Origin: Planctomycetia bacterium
GTDB lineage: Bacteria; Planctomycetota; Planctomycetia; Pirellulales; JACPPG01
DNA length: 64,000 nt
Assembly: GCA_016191115.1 (NCBI GenBank)
Contig: JACPPG010000015.1
Coordinates: 83,802-147,801, forward strand
Direction: 5' to 3'
Positions 1 to 8,600 of the stretch are shown piece by piece. The notes beneath the pieces were generated by a model, which was not told where the DNA came from, did no database searches, and saw only the letters and a list, made by a program, of their open reading frames with translations. Position 1 is the first letter of the stretch. Each line of letters opens with the position of its first letter. Position numbers and translations under genes: made by a program.

Positions 1-257
1 TCGCCTACTATTCGCCGCTCGACGACCTGAAGGACCGCGTCAAGCGATTGCGGCTGTGGAGCGAAGCCGATCTGCCGGGTCATTTCGCGGTGCCGGGGGC
101 GCTGCGCACGAAAGTCGTGGGCAAAAGCGCCCTGGCCGCCGTGCCCAACGTGACGCAGGAGTTGGTCGACGATCTCCGCAAGCGATGGCACGCCGAGGTG
201 CGCGTCGAAGATCTGAACCTGGAGGAAATCTTCGTGGAGCTGAATACCCATGCGTGA
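1..257 (+). CDS. ABC transporter ATP-binding protein, C-terminal fragment (5' end outside window)
   Basis: Open frame from base 3 to the stop at 257 (AYYSPLDDLKDRVKRL...VEDLNLEEIFVELNTHA), typical ABC-2 ATPase C-terminus; overlaps the downstream permease ORF by a few bases. Confidence 0.75.
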   Translation, partial: AYYSPLDDLKDRVKRLRLWSEADLPGHFAVPGALRTKVVGKSALAAVPNVTQELVDDLRKRWHAEVRVEDLNLEEIFVELNTHA

Positions 258-2493
258 CGCCACACGGGCAAGCTCAGCGACACTCGGGATTCGGCCCGCG
301 CGGGCGGATGGGATGCCGGGCGCAGTCCGCCGCGCATGGTGGATCATCGTCAGCTACCTCACGCGGCCGATCATCTGGGCAGTCGTCGGGTTCGCCATCG
401 TCATGCTCGGCATCGATCTGTTTGCCGGCCGAGGCCGGTCGTCATTCATGTGGACGTATCCGCAGCCGCCCGGGCCGACGTTGCAGATCAACTCGCGAGG
501 GAAGCTCGAAAGCGTCCGGAAGGTCCGGCGCGAGGGCGAGGTCGACGCGATCATGCTTTCGGCCCTGTGGTTCGACATGCATCGCAACGGCGTGGAGCAA
601 CGGAAGGGAGCGCCTCCCGCCGCGCGTCCGGTGCAAGGGATACCTGCGCCGACGGAGGACTACTATCGCGTCCTCGACGAGTTTCCGAACTTGCGACAGG
701 TGGAGTACACGTGCTTCGGCGAACCGATCGGTTTCGACCGGGTGACGCAATTGGCGGGTGTCGAGTACCTGACCGTCGACGGCGTCTGCGCGCTGGATTT
801 CGCCAGGCTCAGCCCGCTCCGCCAACTCCGCGAGCTGATCGTGCAGACAAGCCAGCCGCCGGAGCACGTGGCGGCGCTGGCGAAGTTGCCGCGATTGGAG
901 ACCGTCGTCTTCCGCTCGCGCCTGGCGATCAACGACGACGTGCTGGCCGAGCTTGCCGAGCTTCCACACCTGAAGGTGCTGGTGCTCGATTTCGGCTATC
1001 AGCATCCATCCGAGCCGCGGCTGACGAAGGCCGGGTTCGACGCCCTGGCCAGCGCCCCGGCGCTGGAAACGCTCTATGTGGGAGGGCGCCCCGAGTGGAG
1101 CGACGACCAGATCGCGCTGGCCCGCGCGGCAATGGCCGACAGGAAGGTTGTCGTCGAGCCGGCGGTCGCGCTATCGGCGTTTTCGCCGCCTGAATTCTTG
1201 CATTTCCTGCCGTTCGCCATTTTCGCGGCGGTTGTTGGCGCGCAACTTTCCAGTCAATTCCGCAGCCCGGCGCGGCGGCTGGCCCCGGGTTTTACGGCGA
1301 GCCACGCTCTCGTGGGAATTGGCCTGTGCGTGACGATTGCCGCGTTGTGCGCGGCGCGGTTCGTCGCCACGGGCACCGTCTTGGCTTCGGCCATCGCCGT
1401 GTCGGCCGCTGGCATCGCCTCGGCGGTCGGGGGAACGGCGCTTACTTCGCTCGTCCCGTCGTACGAGGTCAAGGGGACCAAGTGGTGGTCGCTCTTGCCG
1501 AGCGCCGTAGGCTTAGGGCTCATGGCGATGCTCTTTCACCCAGCGCTTTCGGACCAGGTGCTGCGCCATCCCGACCGCCGCGTGTTGGCCGTGTTGTGGC
1601 TGGCGGCAATTGCCTGCGTAGCCGCCACGGCATGGGCGCTGCGCAATCTCGTCTTCTGGTCCACGAGCTTGCCGATCACGGCGCGAAACGCCGGCCAGCC
1701 ATCGGACATGTGGGCCGGCCGCTTTCGCGAGGGTTGGTGGTCCGCGGGCGGTGACCGGGAACAGCGAATCGAGGCATGGTCCGGCCGCTCCGCAAGCGAT
1801 TGGACGTGGTGGCAGCGCATCGCGCGCTGGCAAATCGGAAACCCTCCGCTGCGGATGGTGCGACTCTCGTTGTTCATGGTGGCCATGGTCCTGGCGGGCC
1901 AGTACGGAATCCTTTGGTTGGCGGGCATGAGCGACAAGGTGTCGTGGTCCACGGGGTTGTGCTTCGCCGCCTGGATGATCCTGGCACAAACGACGATGCA
2001 GATCGCCGGCATGTGGCGAATGCGCTTAGCTGTGTTGCCGCTGGAGATGACGCGCCCCGTCGCGCGCGGCGCGCTACAACGCGAGTGGATCGCGGCGTAC
2101 ATCGCCGACCTTGCGCCGAGCACCGCCGTGGCGGCGGCAAGCGGCGCGCTAGCCGTCAATATGGCCGCGCCCACCGCGATCGACTGGCCGTCGCTACCGC
2201 TCGACTTCCTGATCTTGTTTCCCGCGGCACTCACGTTGGCGATCGGGGTGGGCAGTTTGCTGATTGTCGTGCGACGATTCTGGTTGGCTTTGCTGGTGGT
2301 ATTCGGCGTCATATGGCTGACGGCTGTCGCGCTTGTGGGCATGACCGTAGTTCGGGGCGGCGGCCCAGGCTCCCTTACGGCCGCCGATTTCTCGCGACAG
2401 ATGATGGAAGGGCAATCGTGGATCCTCGCCGCGATCGGCGCCGTTCTCGCCGCCTTCGCCGCCCGCCGCTGGATGCGGATGGAATGCGCGTAA
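250..2493 (+). CDS. Multi-spanning membrane protein, probable ABC-2 type permease with an extracytoplasmic LRR-like domain after TM1
   Basis: 747-aa ORF overlapping the ABC ATPase; one N-terminal TM, then regular leucine-spaced repeats (LAGVEYLTVDGV, LSPLRQLRELIVQ, LAKLPRLETVVF, LAELPHLKVLVL), then many TM segments. Confidence 0.7.
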   Translation: MRDATRASSATLGIRPARADGMPGAVRRAWWIIVSYLTRPIIWAVVGFAIVMLGIDLFAGRGRSSFMWTYPQPPGPTLQINSRGKLESVRKVRREGEVDAIMLSALWFDMHRNGVEQRKGAPPAARPVQGIPAPTEDYYRVLDEFPNLRQVEYTCFGEPIGFDRVTQLAGVEYLTVDGVCALDFARLSPLRQLRELIVQTSQPPEHVAALAKLPRLETVVFRSRLAINDDVLAELAELPHLKVLVLDFGYQHPSEPRLTKAGFDALASAPALETLYVGGRPEWSDDQIALARAAMADRKVVVEPAVALSAFSPPEFLHFLPFAIFAAVVGAQLSSQFRSPARRLAPGFTASHALVGIGLCVTIAALCAARFVATGTVLASAIAVSAAGIASAVGGTALTSLVPSYEVKGTKWWSLLPSAVGLGLMAMLFHPALSDQVLRHPDRRVLAVLWLAAIACVAATAWALRNLVFWSTSLPITARNAGQPSDMWAGRFREGWWSAGGDREQRIEAWSGRSASDWTWWQRIARWQIGNPPLRMVRLSLFMVAMVLAGQYGILWLAGMSDKVSWSTGLCFAAWMILAQTTMQIAGMWRMRLAVLPLEMTRPVARGALQREWIAAYIADLAPSTAVAAASGALAVNMAAPTAIDWPSLPLDFLILFPAALTLAIGVGSLLIVVRRFWLALLVVFGVIWLTAVALVGMTVVRGGGPGSLTAADFSRQMMEGQSWILAAIGAVLAAFAARRWMRMECA

Positions 2494-2526
2494 GGGAGTG
2501 GTCCGTGCCGGGGAGAGTAGACGTGG

Positions 2527-2566
2527 GTGCCATGGCCACGGAGGTGCTCCGACGTGGCCATGCCAC
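2527..2566. repeat. Imperfect hairpin GTGCCATGGCCACG / CGTGGCCATGCCAC
   Basis: Arms 2527-2540 and 2553-2566, one mismatch in 14. Confidence 0.7.
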
Positions 2567-2580
2567 GCTTGCCGTTTGCC

Positions 2581-2658
2581 GGGGTCTGGCTCATTTTTCG
2601 GCACACGCGATCTTCAATCCTTCCGACGGACCTTCGGCCGAAAAATGTGCCCGACCCC
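2581..2658. repeat. REP-like hairpin, family 1 (GGGGTCTGGCTCATTTTTCGGC / GGCCGAAAAATGTGCCCGACCCC)
   Basis: Left arm 2581-2602, right arm 2636-2658; related copies at 44643-44720 and 55071-55285. Confidence 0.85.
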
Positions 2659-2695
2659 CTCTCCCAGGACTTTGCAGTTCGCCTGGGCATGGCGC

Positions 2696-2852
2696 CAGGG
2701 CCATTCTGTTTTTCAAAATGGCGAGGCGGGAAAATGGGACTGGCTCCGAGCATAAGCAGCGCAAGTCCTTTCAGACCAACGTTGCGTCTCGGTGCCTGTC
2801 CCACTTTCCCGCCGGTGCGCCGCCGGCAAGCTTGAATCTGTGAATGGCGCTG
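2696..2852. mobile_element. 157-bp palindromic MITE/REP-like element, family 2, copy 1
   Basis: Ends CAGGGCCATT ... AATGGCGCTG; internal 26-bp stem 2725-2750 / 2788-2813; a second 157-bp copy at 24747 and a window-truncated copy at 63864 (136/137 identical over the visible part). Confidence 0.8.
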
Positions 2853-2898
2853 CGGGCGTGGCACCCGACGACTTGCGACAACGCCAAACGGCGATTGC

Positions 2899-4107
2899 TC
2901 ACGCCGTCGTGGGCTTGAGCAATTCAAGCGGCGCGAAATGGCCGCCGAGAATCGGCTCACTCGGCACGTTCAGCCAGCGCTCGAGCACCGCCGCGTATAC
3001 CTGGCGAAAGTCGATGGCCATCCTCACGTCGCCATCCTGCAAGTCCGCGAGATTGGGCGTAGGGCCAAAAATGCCGGCCGCCAACTTTGGCCCGGCCACG
3101 AACACGGGGCTTGCCGCGCCATGGTCCGTGCCGGCCGAGTCGTTTTCCGCCGCCCGGCGGCCGAACTCGCTGAACGCCAGCACCAGCACGCGATCCGAAA
3201 GGCCGCTCGCGGCCAGGTCGTCGAGAAACGCCGCCAGCGCGCCGGCAAACACCCGCAGCAATTGATAGTGCTCGTTCGCCTGAGCGGCGTGCGTGTCGTA
3301 GCCCGATTGCGCGGTGTAGAGCACGCTGGCCGGGGTGCCGGACTTGATCATGGCGGAAATCAATCGCAACTGCTGGGCGAGCGCCGAATCGGAATACGCG
3401 CCGTCCCGCGACCGATCGCCGGGCTGGACGAACGTGGCCAGCCGCTGGGCCGTCGTGAAGGCCTCGTCCGCACTGCGCCGCGCGAGCTGCGCGAGTTCGC
3501 CATCGACGCCGACGGCCGACGCGGCCCGCAGCGCGTCCGCCGAAGCGGCCAGCGACAGTTCGTCGGCACTCTGCATCGAGGCGACCGTGCTACGCCGCCC
3601 CCACAAGGTCACGGGCACCGCGCCCGAGCCGACGAACACGGCGTCAGGCCCGCCATCGCCCGCGCGGCTCTGGTCCAGCGCGCGGCCCAGCCACCCGTAC
3701 TGGCCGTGCTCGGCATTGTCGAGCCGCGCCGACTGCCAGATGGCCATGCTGCGAAAGTGCGACCGGTCGGGATTCGGATAGCCGACCCCCTGCACCACGG
3801 CGAACCGCCCGTCGTCGAAGAGCGACCCGGCGGCTTTCATCGCCGGGTGAAGGCCGATCTCGTCGCCCATCTTAATCACGTTGTCCGGCTTGATGGCCAG
3901 TTTCGGCCGCAACCGCGCGTAGTTTTCGTCCCGATACGGAATGACCGTGTTCAGGCCGTCGTTGCCGCCGTCGAGCTGGATCACCACCAGCACGCGGCCG
4001 TCGCTCTTCTGCCCGGCGGCGAGCGCCGTTCGCGCCAAGAACGTGGGCACGACCGGCGCGAGCGACAACAGCACCGACTCTTTGAGCATTTCGCGTCGCG
4101 ACAGCAT
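2899..4107 (-). CDS. DUF1501 domain-containing protein (sulfatase-like fold)
   Basis: 402 aa; MLSRREMLKESVLLSLAPVVP...VLVVIQLDGGNDGLNTVIPY, Tat-like N-terminus, GTDHGAASPVFVAG motif. Confidence 0.95.
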   Translation of the reverse strand: MLSRREMLKESVLLSLAPVVPTFLARTALAAGQKSDGRVLVVIQLDGGNDGLNTVIPYRDENYARLRPKLAIKPDNVIKMGDEIGLHPAMKAAGSLFDDGRFAVVQGVGYPNPDRSHFRSMAIWQSARLDNAEHGQYGWLGRALDQSRAGDGGPDAVFVGSGAVPVTLWGRRSTVASMQSADELSLAASADALRAASAVGVDGELAQLARRSADEAFTTAQRLATFVQPGDRSRDGAYSDSALAQQLRLISAMIKSGTPASVLYTAQSGYDTHAAQANEHYQLLRVFAGALAAFLDDLAASGLSDRVLVLAFSEFGRRAAENDSAGTDHGAASPVFVAGPKLAAGIFGPTPNLADLQDGDVRMAIDFRQVYAAVLERWLNVPSEPILGGHFAPLELLKPTTA

Positions 4108-4184
4108 GTTGGTTTCTCCTTGCTATTGAACACCGGTGGATACCGCGCGAACGGGCGTCTGTTAGCAGGTTCAGGCTGGCGTTT

Positions 4185-4250
4185 CCATTCGGACATTCGT
4201 CATTCGAGCTTCGAGCTTCTTTAGGCATTTGACTTTAGACATTCGACATT
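4185..4250. repeat. ATTCGTC/ACATTCG-rich dispersed repeat
   Basis: cattcggacattcgtcattcgagcttcgagcttctttaggcatttgactttagacattcgacatt; similar sequence at 61021-61076. Confidence 0.6.
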
Positions 4251-4278
4251 GTGAGAGTGCCATTTTCCCACCTCCCGG

Positions 4279-5649
4279 TTACGCCACGCACGCCTCGGGC
4301 CTCGACAGCAATAAGAGCGCGGCCGTTTCGAGCGGGCCGCGCGCACCCGGCGCGCTGGTGGCCGCTTGCTCGACGGCCTGCCGGGCCTCTTTCGACAGGC
4401 CGCCAAAAAACAGTTCACCGAACCATTCGACGGCCCGCGACAGGTTCGCGTCGCCCACGTGCCGGCTCACCAGCGCCGCCAGATCGGGCGGCGCCGCGTC
4501 CTGCGCCAGACGCCCGTCCACCAGCGCCGCCGCGAAATTCGCCTGCGACACGAGCGCCGCCGACGTCAGCCAGGTCCGCCCCTCGTTCCAGCCGCCGACG
4601 TTCGGCGGATAGAACAATTCCTGCCCCATGCGGGCCATCCACTCGGCCAATAAGAGCGTGCTGGGGGGCGGCGAGAAATACTCGAGCGCCCGCGCCGTGC
4701 CGACAACGTGCTCGGCCGGCGCGACCACTCGCGAGCCCATGTTCCCGTCCGAAAAGAACCGCTCCGAGCGAAGCACCGTCTCGATGGCCCAGCCGACGTC
4801 GAGCTCGTGGTCGCGCAAGCCGTCGGCGAGCGCGTCGAGCGCCGCCGCGTCGGCCGCGCGCTCGCTCAGCAGCGTGCGGCCGATCCGCCACGCCAGGCGT
4901 TTTGCCGTCGCCGGCTCCGCCGCCAGAAGCGCGAGCACGTCGCCGCCAGCGAACCGGCCGGCACGGCCCAGGATCGTCTTCTCGCCGTCGTCGTGGGCCG
5001 CCGGGTCGAAGCGGAACGCGTCTCCCACCACCCGCCAGCCGGTGAGCGCGCGGGCGACCTCCTGCACGTCGCGCTCGCTGTAGTGGCCGATCGAGAGCGT
5101 GAAGAGCTCCATCAGCTCGCGGGCCAAGTTCTCGTTTGCGTGGCCGGCGCGGTTCTTGTCAGCGTCGAGCCACACGAGCATCGCCGGACCCTTGACCACC
5201 CGCGCAAGCGTCTCGTTGAACGGGGCCTTCGCCGACTGGCGGAAGGTCTCGTTCTGCTCGCGCATCGACGCGACGCTGTTGACCTTCACGTTGCTCGTGG
5301 CGAAATGGTTGTGCCACATGAGCGCCAGCCGCTCGGCCAATGGGTCGGGCGAGAAAACCATCCGGTACACCCACCAGGCCTTCAGCCGCTGCGGGTTGCT
5401 CGACGAGACAGCCGCGTCGCCCAAGACACGCGAGACGGCCTCAAAATCCTCCGGCACGCCGCTTGTATGCGCGTGTCCGGCCAGGAATCGGTCGATCGCC
5501 TCCTGCGGGCCGTCGCTCAGGTCGCGTTGTAATTCGCTCCACGTGCCGGCAAACCCGGCCCGGCGGCGCAAGTGCACCACGCGGCGCAGATTCCACGGCG
5601 CGGCGGGGCCGGGCTCGTAGGGTTTCCAGGATGTGGAGGCGTCAGTCAC
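4279..5649 (-). CDS. DUF1800 domain-containing protein
   Basis: 456 aa; LRRAGFAGTWSELQ, MWHNHFATSNVKV, NENLARELMELFTLSIGHYSERDVQEVARALTGW are DUF1800 hallmarks; GTG start overlaps the upstream stop (GTGA). Confidence 0.95.
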   Translation of the reverse strand: MTDASTSWKPYEPGPAAPWNLRRVVHLRRRAGFAGTWSELQRDLSDGPQEAIDRFLAGHAHTSGVPEDFEAVSRVLGDAAVSSSNPQRLKAWWVYRMVFSPDPLAERLALMWHNHFATSNVKVNSVASMREQNETFRQSAKAPFNETLARVVKGPAMLVWLDADKNRAGHANENLARELMELFTLSIGHYSERDVQEVARALTGWRVVGDAFRFDPAAHDDGEKTILGRAGRFAGGDVLALLAAEPATAKRLAWRIGRTLLSERAADAAALDALADGLRDHELDVGWAIETVLRSERFFSDGNMGSRVVAPAEHVVGTARALEYFSPPPSTLLLAEWMARMGQELFYPPNVGGWNEGRTWLTSAALVSQANFAAALVDGRLAQDAAPPDLAALVSRHVGDANLSRAVEWFGELFFGGLSKEARQAVEQAATSAPGARGPLETAALLLLSRPEACVA

Positions 5650-8600
5650 GGCTGAGGGGCCTTTCCCGTTGATCCGTTCTGCGCGTTCGAACTATCCCGA
5701 GCGCCCTGGTGGCCGACCGCTCCCGGCAACGTCCGGCGCGGCTCGGGGCGGGCTTCGGATGTCACGTCGATTTCGCCCAGGTCGACGGTCTCGCCGGGCG
5801 CAACGGAGATTGTCTTGGCCAGGACGGCCGAGCCCGCCTCGCTTTGGCAATAGATCGAATACTCGCATCCGGACGGGACCAGGCTGTTTGTGAAGCGCCC
5901 GGTTTCGTCGGTCGTCTCGGAATAAAGGTGCAAGCCAAAATCGCCGTCGAGCACGTCGAAGCGAACGTGAGCGCCGCGGACCGGCTCGCCGTCGCCGTCC
6001 AACAACCGCGCGGTGATCGTCCCGCACGGCGCGAGCTTCTCAGTCACCGGGCCGGGGCCATCAGCGGCGCTCACGCGCACGGCCTTGCCCAGCTTTCGCT
6101 CTTTGTGATGTATAAGGACCAGCCGCTTTTCGTCCGGTGCTAGCGCGATCGCCTCGATCGTCGGGCCGACGCCGTTCTCCTCGTGGTGCTGGCCCTTCGG
6201 CCACAGCCCACGGGCCGTCACGCCCGATAGGGGCTTGCCGTCCGGGTCCACCACGGCCAGCGGCAACCGCGCGCCGGGATCGAGTGCGATATCGACGGCG
6301 ATTTCCTGCTCGCCGTCAGCCGCGCGAATCTCCCGCACCGCCGTCGACGTGGACCATGAGCCAAATGAGATGGCGAACTTGAAGGTTTCTCGATTGGGCA
6401 GATCGGCAACGTCGCGGATGCCCTGGCCGGTCGGGTACGGCTGGCTGGGAGAGCAGCGGGCTTCGATGAGCCCGTGCCCCGGCAGCCCGACTACGCGATA
6501 CCTTCCTTCGGCGTCGGTCCGATACCGGCTGAAGAGCGCAGGCACCGTGCTGCCGTTAAACTCGCGGAGGTCCTTGGTCAGCGGGTTGTCGGGCCAGGGG
6601 TTGTAATACATGCTGGCTGCGACCGGCTTGCCCGACTGTTTGTCGAAGACGCGACCGGTAATCCAGACGCCGCGCTCAAGGTCCAGGTCGAGCTTCACCG
6701 GCTCTAAGCCCGGCGGGGCGGGCACATCGAACGCGCGGACGAAATACGGCTGATCGTCCGCTGGAATCGCCAGGATGCGGTTTCCCTCGCCCTTGGGCAG
6801 ACTGTCGAGCCGGTAGCGGCCCGCCGCATCCGCAATCGTTTCGACCGTGTGCATGCCGGAGACGTTGGTGCCGGCCAGCCTGTCGCTCACGACGCGGACG
6901 TTTGGAATCGCCTCGCCCGTCTTCGCGTCGCGAATCAGGCCTTCGACCGGTTGCGAGGGCGCGGCGACGTACTGGAAGCGGTTGCCGAAATAAGTCTCAT
7001 TGAACTTGAAGGAGCCGGCGCCCATGTCGAGAACGATCGGCTCCATTTGCTGCGTGGCGGCGTAGAACTGCGCCACCGCGACGCCCCCGCCCGACACCCG
7101 CAGCCGCGCGACCCGGCCGCGCCCCACGCCGCTCAGGCGGAACCGGCCGTCGGCATCGGTCTTCGCCGTGTTGGCAAGGGCGTCGATGCCGGCGGGCAGT
7201 TGGCGCACGACGGCCTTCGGCTTGCCGCTGGCGGGCGTCTGGGGCTCGCCGCTGCGAAGCGCCTCGAGCCATTGGCTCACGTCATCTTTCGCGTTGGTGA
7301 GTAGCGCGACGACTTGCAAGGTCGCGCCATGGATCGGGCGGCCCTCCAAATCCACGACCCGCCCCTCCAGCGGATCGTCGGCGGCCAGGCGCAAGGTCGG
7401 CTCCTGGCCGGGTTCGATCTCCTCGAAGGGAGCCCACGCCGGCGCGAAGCCCGGCGCGCTCGCCACGATGTTCACATAGCGCCAGGCCTGCGGCATCGGC
7501 GAGTCCTGCGCCTTGGGGTACTCGATCTGAAAACGCCCGGCTGCATCGCTCTTCGTCGCGGCTAACGGCCCGCTTTTGCCCAACGTGTTCCCGACCATGC
7601 TCACCGCGAACACGTCGCCGCCGGCCACGGGCTGACCTTGCGGGTCGACGACCAAACCCTTGACGACGATCGTGTCCCCTTCCGGCTCGCGCGGCGACGG
7701 CGACTCGCCGACGGCAACGTATGACCAATTCAAGCGGTTCTTCGACTTTCGCTTGGCGTCCGCCTTGGCCATCGCGCGAGCGCCGGCCTTCGCGTTGGCC
7801 GTAAAGGTGCCGGCGGGAAGCGGTTTCGCCGGATTGTCATTCTTGGGCGGCGCTGCGGTTGCCGCCGGCGTGTCACCCGGCGATGCGGAGGCCATCTTCT
7901 CCTCCGGCGGCAAGAGCTTGACGTCGCCTACGTCGGTCGTCTGGCCGGCTTCGACGGTCGCCCCATCGACGACCCGGCCGTACGTGTTGTTGCCCGCGCC
8001 AAACACAGTGTGCTGGCGGCCGGGCACCAGCCCGCGGATGAGGAATCGTCCGTCGTCGTCGGTGGCCAGCCGCATGTCATAGTTGCGGATCTTGGCGCTC
8101 GGCAGGCCGGCGCCGCTCAGGCGAACGCGCCGCAGGGGCTCGCCGTTGTCGTCGACCAGACGGCCGCGAAGGCTGCCGGCGGGCACGAGCTTGATCGCCA
8201 ACTCCAGCGGCGGGTCGGCCTCGAGGCGGAAGTACCCCGCCAGGTCGCGCTCGGGGTGGTAGACGAAAAGGTCGCGCGCGTCCTCCCCCTCATACACCAC
8301 GACGCGGAACGAATCGCCAAAGATCGGATCCCATGCGCCGGCGAGAACGGATCCGCTGGCCATGCCGCCCGACAGCGGCTGCCCATCCGGATCGAGCATG
8401 CGGGCCACAATGTCGACGCCCGAGGTGAGGGCGAGCGTGATCTCGATTGGTTCGTCGCCGGGAGCTGGATCGAGCTGGCGCAGGAGATTCTCGTTCTCCC
8501 TCACAAGGCTGTAGGGAACGGTGCGGAACATCTTCGAGGGGCCGCCGTTGTCGTACGTGGGGACGGTGATCGATTCGGCTCCCGCGCCGCGGCGGAAATT

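Noticed and set aside
1536-2960. 474-aa minus-strand ORF
   Set aside because: Antisense to the permease and built from family 1 and 2 repeat sequence.
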